Of a stretch of DNA of 26,266 bases, positions 1 through 7,512 are shown one piece after another. Made by a program: the position numbers and the translations under genes. Where the stretch lies: the NCBI GenBank assembly GCA_034437455.1, contig DAOTUB010000242.1:1-26266 (forward strand), given 5' to 3'. Under the pieces are notes generated by a model that was not told the origin of the DNA, did not search any database, and was given only the letters and a program-made list of their open reading frames with translations. Within the stretch, counting starts at the first letter, position 1. Each line of letters begins with the position of its first letter. The stretch is from DAOTUB01 sp034437455. Lineage in GTDB: Bacteria; Chloroflexota; Anaerolineae; B4-G1.

Positions 1-90
1 TTTTTCTCCAGACTGTATCTTTTCAATAAAACGGGGCTATGTAGCCGAGGTTTCCATACCTCGCGGGCCTGCGCGCTATGGAAAGCGCGG
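1..90. repeat. 90-bp terminal direct repeat (left copy)
   Basis: Bases 1-90 are identical to bases 26177-26266. The copy includes 14 bases of flank (with TTTCTCCAGACT, also found at 4136-4147) and the first 76 bases of a palindromic element at 15-125. The identity either closes the contig into a circle of 26176 unique bases or marks an exact repeat where assembly stopped. No replication or transfer gene is present, so a repeat-bounded chromosomal contig is at least as likely as a circular element. Confidence 0.9.
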
Positions 91-125
91 CTACGTCGAA
101 AGCTCCCCAGACTTTTGAATTATAC
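15..125. repeat. MITE-like palindromic element, 111 bp, GTAGCC core
   Basis: The left end GTATCTTTTCAATAAAAC matches the left end of the element at 15120-15230 at 16 of 18 positions, and both elements are 111 bp long. The right end (ATTATAC at 119-125) is a decayed inverted copy. The inside is a different hairpin, GTAGCC (41-46) to GGCTAC (89-94), related to the core at 3984-4055. No target duplication could be seen. The outer ends and the inner hairpin therefore appear to vary independently. Confidence 0.6.
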
Positions 126-142
126 CCCCAGCAACCCAACGC

Positions 143-171
143 TTGGCTTTCCCGGCTAACAGTGGTATGAT
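143..171 (+). promoter_or_regulatory. Candidate sigma70-type promoter for carbamate kinase
   Basis: TTGGCT at 143-148 and TATGAT at 166-171 are separated by 17 bases, and transcription would begin about 35 bases before the ATG at 213. The two boxes each deviate from consensus, so this is a plausible promoter only. Confidence 0.4.
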
Positions 172-212
172 AATGCTTTCTGTAACCAGTTACCGACAAA
201 GGAGTACGTCTC

Positions 213-1163
213 ATGACCAAGAAAATCGCCGTCGTCGCTATCGGCGGCAACTCACTCATCAAGGACAAGAACCACATCACGGTGGCCGACCAGTATCGGG
301 CAGCCGGAGAGACCTGTCACCACATTGCGGAGATGATCGCCCAGGGTTGGGACGTGGCTATCGGTCACGGCAATGGTCCCCAGGTGGGTTTCATTCTACG
401 CCGCTCCGAGATCGCGGCCAAGGTGGCGGGGATGCACGAGGTGCCGCTCGAATCCTGTGGAGCCGATACCCAGGGTGCTCTCGGCTACCATCTCCAGCAG
501 AATCTCCAGAACGAGTTCAGGCGGAGGAACTTGAACAAAGCTGCCGCTACTGTCGTCACTCAAGTTCTGGTGGATAGAAACGATCCCGCGTTTGAGAACC
601 CCAGCAAGCCCATCGGTGGATTCATGGAGGAAGAAGAGGCACAAGAAAGAGCCCAAAAGGAAGGTTGGACGGTAGTGGAGGACGCGGGGCGCGGTTGGCG
701 GCGCGTGGTTCCTTCTCCCCTCCCCAAAGAAATCATCGAATTGGAGGCCGTGCAAGAACTGCTGGACGCGAGCATCACCACAGTGACCGTCGGCGGCGGC
801 GGCATTCCGGTCATACGTAACGAGGAGGGCAACCTGGAGGGTGTAGCAGCGGTCATTGATAAGGACTATGCCTCCTCGCTGCTCGCTCGCTCGATCAACG
901 CCGATCTCTTTCTCATTTCCACTGCCGTAGAGCAGGTCTATCTCAACTTTGGTAAACCCGACCAGCAGGCGATCGACACGATGACGGTTAGCGAGGCGAA
1001 GCAGTACATGGAGGAAGGACACTTTGCCAAGGGAAGTATGCTGCCGAAAATCCAGGCCATCATCTGGTTCCTGGAAGGCGGGGGTAAGGAAGCGCTGATC
1101 ACGGATCCAGAAAACATCGCTTTGGCCCTGGCAGGAAAGACCGGCACGCGGATCGTCCCTTGA
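213..1163 (+). CDS. arcC: Carbamate kinase
   Basis: Amino-acid-kinase-fold enzyme (316 aa, normal family length) that transfers phosphate between carbamoyl phosphate and ADP, giving ATP, CO2 and ammonia in the cytoplasm. Visible motifs are AIGGNSL (9-15, the canonical AIGGNAL), GHGNGPQVG (51-59), DAGRGWRRVVPSP (157-169), GGGGIPV (194-200), AVIDKDYA (213-220) and FAKGSMLPKI (271-280). An AAAGGAG ribosome site at 198-204 fixes the ATG. No ornithine carbamoyltransferase or arginine deiminase gene is nearby, so its carbamoyl phosphate probably comes from something other than arginine. YqeA, the E. coli homologue in the ureide/purine gene region, is the closest functional parallel given the M20 and SsnA-like genes in this window. 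The family call is secure and the pathway is inferred. Confidence 0.95.
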   Translation: MTKKIAVVAIGGNSLIKDKNHITVADQYRAAGETCHHIAEMIAQGWDVAIGHGNGPQVGFILRRSEIAAKVAGMHEVPLESCGADTQGALGYHLQQNLQNEFRRRNLNKAAATVVTQVLVDRNDPAFENPSKPIGGFMEEEEAQERAQKEGWTVVEDAGRGWRRVVPSPLPKEIIELEAVQELLDASITTVTVGGGGIPVIRNEEGNLEGVAAVIDKDYASSLLARSINADLFLISTAVEQVYLNFGKPDQQAIDTMTVSEAKQYMEEGHFAKGSMLPKIQAIIWFLEGGGKEALITDPENIALALAGKTGTRIVP

Positions 1164-1261
1164 CGCTTGCGAGGGAGCGATAAGAACGCAATTCCGTTGT
1201 AACGGGGTTGTAACCCAAGAAAACCTCAAAGTGTCGTAAAATGCTTTATGGGTTCTTGCGA

Positions 1262-1390
1262 TCACACCTTGAGTGTACTATCTGTGGCGCGGAGTATGGC
1301 ATTGACGACATTGAGCGCGCCCGCCGTGGCAGCGGTGGTCTCCTCAATGTCGTCTAAAACTGTGTACTCATCGTCCAGCGCATAAATTCC
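1262..1390 (-). pseudogene. Possible minus-strand gene remnant with a 12-bp inverted repeat
   Basis: The gap between carbamate kinase and the next gene reads open on the minus strand for about 40 codons, ending in a natural-looking tail (residues such as LDDIEETTAATAGALNVV, stop at 1262-1264). It cannot continue upstream because a real gene occupies that space. I do not recognise the family. The same stretch holds a perfect 12-bp inverted repeat, GACGACATTGAG at 1304-1315 and CTCAATGTCGTC at 1343-1354 with a 27-base loop. It could be a leftover 3' end of a lost gene or chance. Confidence 0.2.
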
Positions 1391-1402
1391 GTGGGGCTTA
1401 CG

Positions 1403-2191
1403 ATGACTGAAGTGGTATTTCTGGGGACCGGCAACGCTTTCTCCGCCGGGCGCCGGGGGAACTTGGTGCTGCTGATCGAGAGCTTGGGCTTTCGCATGCT
1501 GGTCGAAACCGGGCCGGTGATCATGGAGCAATTGGCCCGCGCCAGCCTGCGAGCCGCCGACATTGAGCGTCTCTTTGTCTCCCACTCCCACGGCGACCAC
1601 ACACTGGGATTTCCGATGCTGACCCTCAGCCGCCTCCGAGCCTCGAACTCGCTCCACGTCTATGCTGGCTCTCACACCATCGCGATCCTGCAAACGCTTG
1701 GCGCGTTGACGTTTTCTAATCTCAAGCCCCACCCGACGAATATTCAGTGGCACGAACTGTCGGAAAAAGGCCCGGATGAGATAGGTCTGACGCAAGACGT
1801 CATTTTGCGCACCACCGTGCCCGATCATCCACCCGGTGTGCCCACGTTGGCCGCTCGTTGGGATTTTGCCGGCGGCCCATCTATCACCTTCGCCACCGAC
1901 ACCCGCGCCTGCGACGCCGCCGTAGAGCTGGCCCGGGGCAGCGATCTCTTGATCCACGAGGCGTCCTTCAGCGCCGTGTTGCAGCCAGATCAAGATCCGG
2001 GCCTGCATTATCACAGCTCGGCCCGGCAGGCCGGCGAGATCGCGCGCCGGGCCGGTTGTCCACGCCTGGCGCTGGTGCACCTGGCGCCAGAGATCGGCCA
2101 GCATCCCGATGTGTTGATCGAAGAAGCGCGTGCCGGCACCGACTTGCACGTCATCGTCCCTGAGGATGGTGACCGTTTATCTTTGGAATAA
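1403..2191 (+). CDS. Metallo-beta-lactamase-fold hydrolase, RNase Z/arylsulfatase-like
   Basis: A 262-aa cytoplasmic metallo-beta-lactamase-fold protein. It opens with the typical FLGTG strand (6-10) and carries the zinc motif HSHGDH at 61-66. Downstream are a TDTR segment containing the bridging Asp, an IHEASF segment and a late HLAP histidine, an arrangement usual for the RNase Z/ElaC-like and phosphodiesterase-like branch. I chose ATG 1403 over the in-frame GTG at 1391 because GTGGGG at 1391-1396 then sits at ribosome-site distance and because family members begin just before the FLGTG strand. It has no tRNA-specific exosite that I can see, so a small-molecule ester, lactone or lactam hydrolase is more likely than tRNA processing in this catabolic setting. 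It is followed 18 bases later by dppA. Confidence 0.85.
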   Translation: MTEVVFLGTGNAFSAGRRGNLVLLIESLGFRMLVETGPVIMEQLARASLRAADIERLFVSHSHGDHTLGFPMLTLSRLRASNSLHVYAGSHTIAILQTLGALTFSNLKPHPTNIQWHELSEKGPDEIGLTQDVILRTTVPDHPPGVPTLAARWDFAGGPSITFATDTRACDAAVELARGSDLLIHEASFSAVLQPDQDPGLHYHSSARQAGEIARRAGCPRLALVHLAPEIGQHPDVLIEEARAGTDLHVIVPEDGDRLSLE

Positions 2192-2209
2192 TGTAACGGA
2201 GGAAACTCG

Positions 2210-3022
2210 ATGAATCTGTTGATCTCTGTGGATATGGAGGGTATCTCCGGCGTGGTCAAGTGGGATCACGTCACATCCACCCACAAGGAGTACGACCGTT
2301 TCCGCAAGCTGATGACCGCTGAGGCGAACGCCGCCATCGAGGGCGCGCTGGCTGGCGGAGCCAGCCGGGTCGTCGTCAACGACAGCCACGGCGGAATGTC
2401 AAATATGTTGATCGAGGAGCTTAACTCTGCCGCAGAGTTGATCTCTGGCAGCCCCAAGCCCTTCGGCATGATGCAGGGCATCGGCCCCGATGTGGACGCC
2501 GTCTTTTTCGTCGGCTACCACGCGGCAGAGGGCACGGGCGCGGCGATCCTCTCGCACACCTGGAGCAGCCGTGCCGTGCACGAAGTACGCCTCAACGGCC
2601 AGACCGTGGGCGAGACGGGCATCAACGCAGCGCTGGCAGGCAGCTTTGGAGCGCCGGTTCTGCTGGTCGCGGGCGACCGGGCCGTGACCGAGGAGGCGCG
2701 GGCGCTCCTGGGCGAGATCGAGACAGTAGCCGTCAAGGATGGCGTGACGCGCAGTGCCGCTCAATGCCTGCACCCAGAGGTAGCGCAAGAGCGCATCCGC
2801 CAGGCCGCTGAGCGCGCCTTGAAGCTGACCGTTTCGCCATTCGTTCTCTCGACGCCCATCACGCTGCGCGTCATCTTCCAGAATGCCCTTCAGGCCGATC
2901 AAGCCTCGCTGCTGCCCGACGGTCAGCGTGTGGACGGACGCAGCGTCGAATGGATCGGCGAGGATATGCCAGCGGTGTACAAAGCCTTTCGGGCAATGAC
3001 GAGCCTTGCCTGGACAGGGTAA
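2210..3022 (+). CDS. dppA: M55 family zinc D-aminopeptidase (DppA-like)
   Basis: A 270-aa protein of family M55. Bacillus DppA hydrolyses D-Ala-D-Ala and other D-amino-acid dipeptides in the cytoplasm. The metal ligands can be placed: D8 and E10 in SVDMEG, H60 in NDSHGG, H104 in GYHA and E135 in VGETG, with H116 near the expected catalytic histidine. The start is supported by ACGGAGGAAAC just upstream. It sits 18 bases after the beta-lactamase-fold gene and ahead of the PHP gene in one apparent transcript. Specificity within M55 varies, so other amide or peptide substrates are possible. It fits a locus that handles D- or modified amino acids, as does the racemase at 20004. Confidence 0.92.
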   Translation: MNLLISVDMEGISGVVKWDHVTSTHKEYDRFRKLMTAEANAAIEGALAGGASRVVVNDSHGGMSNMLIEELNSAAELISGSPKPFGMMQGIGPDVDAVFFVGYHAAEGTGAAILSHTWSSRAVHEVRLNGQTVGETGINAALAGSFGAPVLLVAGDRAVTEEARALLGEIETVAVKDGVTRSAAQCLHPEVAQERIRQAAERALKLTVSPFVLSTPITLRVIFQNALQADQASLLPDGQRVDGRSVEWIGEDMPAVYKAFRAMTSLAWTG

Positions 3023-3065
3023 AGAGCAAATTTGAGCATCGTTGCTATCCTGGAAGCCCGATTAT

Positions 3066-3893
3066 ATGCGCGCTGATCTGCACATTCACACCACCGCCTC
3101 CGATGGTTGCTGGTCGCCGGAGCGCGTGGTAGCCGAGGTCAAGGCCCGTTCCATTGACTTCTTTGCCGTCGCCGATCACGACACCATCGCCAGCGTACCT
3201 CTGGCCGAGACCCTCGCTCACGAGGCAGGGCTGGCCTTTTTGCGCGGGGTCGAGGTCTCCACTCAACTGGACGGGCATCTCTTTCACGTCCTGGCTTATG
3301 GTTTTGACCTGGAGGCCTCGGCCCTGACCGCACTGCTGCACGAGAACCGAGCCAGGGCCGATCGGTACAATGAGAATATCATCCGCAGCCTCATCGCCGC
3401 CGGTTACCCTCTCGACTTTGACGAATATGCCGCCTACGAATATGACCGCACCCGGGGCGGCTGGCAGGTGCTCAACTTCCTGCTAGATCGGGGTGTCTGC
3501 ACTAGCTTGCGCGACTATTTTGACAATTTGCTGGCCGATCTGTCCGTCGAATACCCATCGCTTCCCCATCCAGCCGAGGCCGTCGCCGCCATTCGAGCAG
3601 CCGACGGTGTGCCGATCCTGGCCCACCCAGGGGAGAGCCTGCGCCACACGAGCGTCACTGAAGAGACGCTGCGCCCCTTCCTCGACGCCGGCATCGCCGG
3701 GCTGGAATGTTATTCTCAGTACCACGATGACGCGACGATCCGTTTTTGTCTGGAATGGTGCGATCGCCACGATCTGCTCATCACAGGCGGATCCGACTGC
3801 CACGGCGGATTCGTCGGGCGCGAATTGGGCGTCCCGGTTGTGGATGTCGCCGCTCTTAGGTTGGGCGTATTGACAGAGCGGATCGTGTGTTAG
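3066..3893 (+). CDS. PHP-domain phosphoesterase (YciV/TrpH/RNase AM-like)
   Basis: A 275-aa protein made of one PHP domain, a metal-dependent phosphoesterase fold. The expected ligands are present: H6 and H8 in DLHIH, D13, H38 and D39 in ADHDT, E63 in GVEVS, H74, H197 in AHPGE, H230, and D254 with H256 in SDCHGG. ATG 3066 is preferred over TTG 3042 because GGAAG at 3052-3056 is well spaced and because the PHP domain begins immediately at residue 3. Relatives of this architecture act on 3',5'-nucleoside bisphosphates or trim RNA 5' ends, but the substrate here is not determined. It closes the first gene group and is followed by a repeat-rich gap. Confidence 0.9.
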   Translation: MRADLHIHTTASDGCWSPERVVAEVKARSIDFFAVADHDTIASVPLAETLAHEAGLAFLRGVEVSTQLDGHLFHVLAYGFDLEASALTALLHENRARADRYNENIIRSLIAAGYPLDFDEYAAYEYDRTRGGWQVLNFLLDRGVCTSLRDYFDNLLADLSVEYPSLPHPAEAVAAIRAADGVPILAHPGESLRHTSVTEETLRPFLDAGIAGLECYSQYHDDATIRFCLEWCDRHDLLITGGSDCHGGFVGRELGVPVVDVAALRLGVLTERIVC

Positions 3894-4171
3894 ATTGCTC
3901 GGCAACTGCTTCCCAGTCGTAACATAGAATCGCCAACCAAGAGACGTGCCTCGGCTCATTCCTTGAGCAGCAATTCCCGTTTTGTAGCCGCGCTTTCCAT
4001 AGCGCGTGCATTTTGCCACATGAAGCACCCTTCGCGATATAGAAATCGCGGCTACAACTCTCGTTTTTCCCCATAACAGGAATTGCTGTCCCTTGAGGGT
4101 GAGCGAGTGGGTCCATATTAAAAACGCTTGGCGAGTTTCTCCAGACTTGACAATCACGCCGCTGTCGTTTC
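3894..4171. other. Intergenic gap holding a repeat; no gene seen
   Basis: No credible coding region was found here. The gap is filled largely by the nested palindrome at 3968-4088 and by TTTCTCCAGACT (4136-4147), which also occurs at the window start and end next to another palindromic element. Confidence 0.7.
3968..4088. repeat. Nested palindromic repeat, GTAGCCGCG core
   Basis: The inner hairpin runs from GTAGCCGCGCTTTCCATAG at 3984 to GCGGCTAC ending at 4055. It is the same core type as 41-94 and the truncated copy at 26217-26266. An outer perfect 10-bp inverted repeat, CAGCAATTCC at 3968-3977 and GGAATTGCTG at 4079-4088, encloses it. This outer pair differs from the GTATCTT ends of the element at 15-125, so the same core is carried by different outer ends. 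Confidence 0.75.
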
Positions 4172-4200
4172 TTGACGTTACATATTTTATACAGTATAAT
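4172..4200 (+). promoter_or_regulatory. Strong sigma70-type promoter for the GntR gene
   Basis: TTGACG at 4172-4177 and a perfect TATAAT at 4195-4200 are spaced by exactly 17 bases, about 62 bases ahead of the regulator's ATG. The local region is strikingly AT-rich relative to its surroundings. This is the best promoter in the window. Confidence 0.8.
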
Positions 4201-4214
4201 GTATAAAGTATAAA
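4186..4214 (+). promoter_or_regulatory. Candidate autoregulatory operator over the -10 box
   Basis: TTATAC-A-GTATAA at 4187-4199 is a perfect 13-bp palindrome overlapping the -10 hexamer. It leads into three tandem heptamers, GTATAAT, GTATAAA and GTATAAA, at 4194-4214. FadR-subfamily GntR regulators bind short AT-rich palindromes of this sort, commonly in their own promoters. TTTATACA recurs at 4950-4957 in front of the importer gene, as expected if the same regulator controls both. That the GntR protein binds here is inference. Confidence 0.45.
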
Positions 4215-4261
4215 CGCCGCTTTTACTCTCTGAGTACAGATGATTTTCTGAGGTGTAAGAC

Positions 4262-4927
4262 ATGAAAGTGCCACTCCCCAAGGTGACGGGCGGAAGAGTG
4301 TTAGCGAGCTGGGTGACGGCAAGCCTCCGCGAGGCGATCCTCAACGGCTATTTCGAGGCTGGCGAGAAACTCGATCAGGATTTGATCGCCAAAGAGCTCA
4401 AGGTCAGCCGCACTCCTGTTCGCGAGGCGCTCAAGGTGTTGGAATCCGAAGGGTTTATCGAGCTTCGCCCCCACCGCGGCGCATTTATCCCCAAGGTTTC
4501 TCGTCAAGATATTTGCGAGATCTACGAGTTCCGTGGACTGCTCGAAGCGGAGATGGTGCGTCAGGTCACTCCTATCATCCCAGATTCTGTGCTCGATGAA
4601 TTGGAGCAATCGCTAGAAGAGAATCTGGCGCAGCTTGAATCTGAGGATAGAGCTGGTCACGTCGAAAGCGATATTTACTTTCACGAAACCATCGTCAAGT
4701 TCGTCGAGAACACGCTGCTCAAAGAAAGCCTGGAGGGTCTCAACAATCGCATCATCAGAGTGCGGCGGTTTGCCCAACTGCAACCTGGCTATCATCTACT
4801 CGAATCGCTCGAAGAACATCGGGCCATCTTCCAGGCTATGCGACGGCGCGACCCGGAAGCGGCGGCTGAGGCGATGTTAATTCATCTGGAAAAGTCATCG
4901 CAGCGCATCCAACAGTTTACACAATGA
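4262..4927 (+). CDS. GntR-family transcription regulator, FadR subfamily (FCD domain)
   Basis: A 221-aa DNA-binding repressor or activator. The N-terminal winged helix-turn-helix covers about residues 9-78, with the signature SRTPVREAL at 49-57 and the wing at EGFIELRPHRGAF. The FCD ligand-binding domain follows; its metal-binding set is visible as D137 and H141 (DIYFHE), H186 (EEHRAI) and H208 (IHLEK). FCD regulators usually sense a carboxylate such as an organic or amino acid, often the substrate of the pathway they control. GAGGTG about 8 bases upstream supports the ATG. It stands directly before the ABC importer operon and has its own strong promoter with an overlapping palindrome, so it is likely the local regulator. 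The ligand is unknown. Confidence 0.93.
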   Translation: MKVPLPKVTGGRVLASWVTASLREAILNGYFEAGEKLDQDLIAKELKVSRTPVREALKVLESEGFIELRPHRGAFIPKVSRQDICEIYEFRGLLEAEMVRQVTPIIPDSVLDELEQSLEENLAQLESEDRAGHVESDIYFHETIVKFVENTLLKESLEGLNNRIIRVRRFAQLQPGYHLLESLEEHRAIFQAMRRRDPEAAAEAMLIHLEKSSQRIQQFTQ

Positions 4928-4949
4928 CAGAGCGAGCGACAATGCACCC

Positions 4950-4957
4950 TTTATACA
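4950..4957 (+). promoter_or_regulatory. Second TTTATACA motif before the importer gene
   Basis: The eight bases repeat those at 4186-4193 in the GntR promoter. It lies 23 bases after the regulator's stop codon and 87 bases before the lipoprotein start. A shared regulator site is possible, but eight AT-rich bases can recur by chance. Confidence 0.25.
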
Positions 4958-4980
4958 ACATCCACGGAGAAGGAAAGCGT

Positions 4981-4998
4981 ATGAAAAGATCTCCCTGA
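4981..4998 (+). CDS. Possible 5-codon leader peptide (MKRSP)
   Basis: ATG AAA AGA TCT CCC TGA is preceded by a strong purine-rich ribosome site, GGAGAAGGAAAG at 4966-4977. The layout resembles the start of the following lipoprotein gene (a ribosome site, then ATGAAAA), so it may be a decayed duplicate of that start, a translated leader or chance. It is too short to judge. Confidence 0.2.
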   Translation: MKRSP

Positions 4999-5043
4999 AA
5001 AGTCTATCCAAGTGTACGAATAAATACCCAAAGGAGAAGTAAG

Positions 5044-7434
5044 ATGAAAAAGTTAGTTCACGCAGGATTGGTTCTTCTCGTGTTGGCCACCGGGTTGATC
5101 GGTTGTGCGCCACCCGTGGAACAGCCAACAGCAGAAGTAGAACAACCCACAGTAGAACAGGCGACCGAACCCCCCGCAGCCGAAGAACCCGCGGCTGAAG
5201 TAAAGGTTCTCAAGGTCGGTCTCAACAGTGAGAACGTGCCCTGGGAATTCATGCGAGACGGCGAGCTGGTCGGCTTTGAGGTGGACATGCTCAACGAGCT
5301 GGCCAAGCGCATGGACGTCGAGCTGGAGTTTACCACCGTGCCTTTCAGCGGCATCTTTACCGGCCTTCAGTCCGAAAAGTGGGACCTGGCCTCCTCGAGC
5401 ATCTGGATCACGGAGGAGCGGCTGAAGGAGATGGATTTTGCCGACCCGTACTACGACTCGGACATGGCGCTGATGACCCAGGCGGATTCCTCCATCGCGT
5501 CGTTCGAGGATATGGCAGGCGGCGTCTTTGGCGCCGACACCGGCTCGATGAACGACCAATGGCTGAAGGACAACGTCGACAAGTACGGCCCCTACGAGAT
5601 CAAGAACTATGACAGCCCCACCGATGCCTTCCTCGATTTGCAGGCGGGCCGGTTGGATGGCGTCGTGGCGGACTCGCCGACGGCGCTGTACTATGTGCAG
5701 GAGAACGCCGACGCCGGGCTGGACGTGCCGCTGTTGATGAACATTGGCTTCCCCCAGGCGTGGGCCTTCCGCAAGGGCGACCCGCTCCGGGACACAGTCA
5801 ACGACATTCAGAACGAGATGAAGGAAGACGGCACGCTGGCCGCGATCTATGAAAAGTGGTTCGGCCAGGCGCCGCCCGCCGGCAGCTCGACCGTGACAGT
5901 CTACGAAGGCGGCTATCAACTGCCAACGGCGGGCACAGGCGAGTTTGAATGGCCCGCGGTGCTCAAGGTCGGTCTCAACAGCGAGAACGTGCCCTGGGAG
6001 TTTATGCGAGACGGCGAGCTGGTCGGCTTCGAGGTCGATATGCTCAACGAACTCGCGAAGCGCGCGGGCATCGAGTTGGAGTTCATCACCGTGCCTTTCA
6101 GCGGCATCTTTACCGGCCTCCAGTCCGAAAAGTGGGACCTGGCTTCCTCGAGCATCTGGATCACGGAGGAGAGGCTGAAGGAGATGGACTTTGCCGACCC
6201 GTACTATGACTCGGACATGGCGCTGATGACCCAGGCGGACTCGGCCATCGCGTCGTTCGAGGATATGGCGGGCGGGACCTTTGGCGCCGACACCGGCTCG
6301 ATGAACGACCAGTGGCTGAAGGACAACGTCGACAAGTACGGTCCCTACGAGATCAAGAATTACGACAGCCCCACCGACGCCTTCCTCGATTTGCAGGCGG
6401 GCCGGTTGGACGGCGTCGTGGCGGACTCGCCGACGGCGCTGTACTACGTCCAGCAGAACCCCGACGCCGGGCTGGACGTGCCGCTCTTGATGAACATCGG
6501 CTTCCCCCAGGCGTGGGCCTTCCGCAAGGGCGACCCGCTCCGGGATGCCGCGAACGAGATCCAGAACGAGATGAAGGAAGATGGCACGCTGGCCGCGATC
6601 TATGAAAAATGGTTCGGCCAGGCACCGCCCGCTGGCAGCTCGACCGTGACGGTCTACGAAGGCGGTTACGAGCTGTCCAAGCCGGAAACTTCAGCCTACG
6701 AGTGGCCCGCGGTGCTCAAGGTCGGTCTCAACAGCGAGAACGTGCCCTGGGAATTCATGCGAGACGGCGAACTGGTCGGTTTCGAGGTCGACATGCTCAA
6801 CGAGCTGGCGCAGCGCGCGGGCATCGAGTTGGAGTTCATCACCGTGCCTTTCAGCGGCATCTTTACCGGCCTCCAGTCCGAAAAGTGGGACCTGGCCTCC
6901 TCGAGCATCTGGATCACGGAGGAGCGGCTGAAGGAGATGGACTTTGCCGACCCGTACTATGACTCGGATATGGCGCTGATGACCCAGGCGGATTCCTCCA
7001 TCGCGTCGTTCGAGGATATGGCAGGCGGCGTCTTTGGCGCCGACACCGGCTCGATGAACGACCAGTGGCTGAAGGACAATGTCGACACCTACGGCCCCTA
7101 CGAGATCAAGAACTATGACAGCCCCACCGACGCCTTCCTCGACTTGCAGGCGGGCCGGTTGGACGGCGTCGTGGCGGACTCGCCGACGGCGCTGTACTAT
7201 GTGCAGCAGAACCCCGACGCCGGGCTGGACGTGCCGCTCTTGATGAACATTGGCTTCCCCCAGGCGTGGGCCTTCCGCAAGGGCGACCCGCTGCGGGACG
7301 CGGCGAACGAGATCCAGAACGAGATGAAAGAGGATGGCACGCTGGCTTCGATCTATGAAAAATGGTTCGGCCAGGCGCCGCCCGCTGACAGTTCGACGAT
7401 CACGGTTTACGAGGGTGGGTACGAACTTCCCTAG
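5044..7434 (+). CDS. ABC transporter lipoprotein with three tandem SBP family 3 domains
   Basis: A 796-aa extracytoplasmic binding protein, about three times the usual 250-280 aa. The signal peptide ends in lipobox LIGC (Cys21), followed by a Pro/Glu/Ala-rich tether to about residue 55. Three copies of the family 3 (polar amino acid type) domain follow at about 56-306, 307-557 and 558-796. The repeat period is exactly 753 bp twice over (CTCAAGGTC at 5209, 5962 and 6715). The copies differ at roughly a dozen positions per domain outside the linkers. All keep the ITEER arginine region and the DGVVADSP aspartate segment that bind the ligand's carboxylate and amino groups, so all three should bind. 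AAAGGAG at 5030-5036 sets the start. It serves the permeases and ATPase downstream. Ligand: amino-acid-like, unidentified. Confidence 0.93.
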   Translation: MKKLVHAGLVLLVLATGLIGCAPPVEQPTAEVEQPTVEQATEPPAAEEPAAEVKVLKVGLNSENVPWEFMRDGELVGFEVDMLNELAKRMDVELEFTTVPFSGIFTGLQSEKWDLASSSIWITEERLKEMDFADPYYDSDMALMTQADSSIASFEDMAGGVFGADTGSMNDQWLKDNVDKYGPYEIKNYDSPTDAFLDLQAGRLDGVVADSPTALYYVQENADAGLDVPLLMNIGFPQAWAFRKGDPLRDTVNDIQNEMKEDGTLAAIYEKWFGQAPPAGSSTVTVYEGGYQLPTAGTGEFEWPAVLKVGLNSENVPWEFMRDGELVGFEVDMLNELAKRAGIELEFITVPFSGIFTGLQSEKWDLASSSIWITEERLKEMDFADPYYDSDMALMTQADSAIASFEDMAGGTFGADTGSMNDQWLKDNVDKYGPYEIKNYDSPTDAFLDLQAGRLDGVVADSPTALYYVQQNPDAGLDVPLLMNIGFPQAWAFRKGDPLRDAANEIQNEMKEDGTLAAIYEKWFGQAPPAGSSTVTVYEGGYELSKPETSAYEWPAVLKVGLNSENVPWEFMRDGELVGFEVDMLNELAQRAGIELEFITVPFSGIFTGLQSEKWDLASSSIWITEERLKEMDFADPYYDSDMALMTQADSSIASFEDMAGGVFGADTGSMNDQWLKDNVDTYGPYEIKNYDSPTDAFLDLQAGRLDGVVADSPTALYYVQQNPDAGLDVPLLMNIGFPQAWAFRKGDPLRDAANEIQNEMKEDGTLASIYEKWFGQAPPADSSTITVYEGGYELP
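5209..7431 (+). repeat. Three in-frame 753-bp tandem repeats
   Basis: The three units start at 5209, 5962 and 6715. The third is shorter because the stop codon falls before the linker. The copies are nearly identical at DNA level with scattered silent changes, which indicates recent duplication or continuing gene conversion. Such a repeat can collapse or expand in short-read assembly, so the true copy number could differ. Confidence 0.9.
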
Positions 7435-7455
7435 TCCGTCCCCCTAGTTGGGATA

Positions 7456-7491
7456 GAGGCGCTCCCGGCTCAGCTCTTCCGGGAGCGCCTC
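7456..7491 (+). promoter_or_regulatory. 13-bp stem-loop between binding protein and permease genes
   Basis: GAGGCGCTCCCGG at 7456-7468 pairs perfectly with CCGGGAGCGCCTC at 7479-7491 around a 10-base loop, 22 bases after the lipoprotein stop. It is followed by A residues and not T residues, so it is not a standard terminator for this strand. Stable hairpins at this place in importer operons commonly protect the upstream message and lower downstream expression, giving more binding protein than permease. That role is inferred here. Confidence 0.6.
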
Positions 7492-7512
7492 CAAAAAACT
7501 TATTCAGCGAGC

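Noticed and set aside
396..1265. Long minus-strand open frame across carbamate kinase
   Set aside because: It is antisense to a gene with complete family motifs and encodes no recognisable protein; open antisense frames are common at this GC content.
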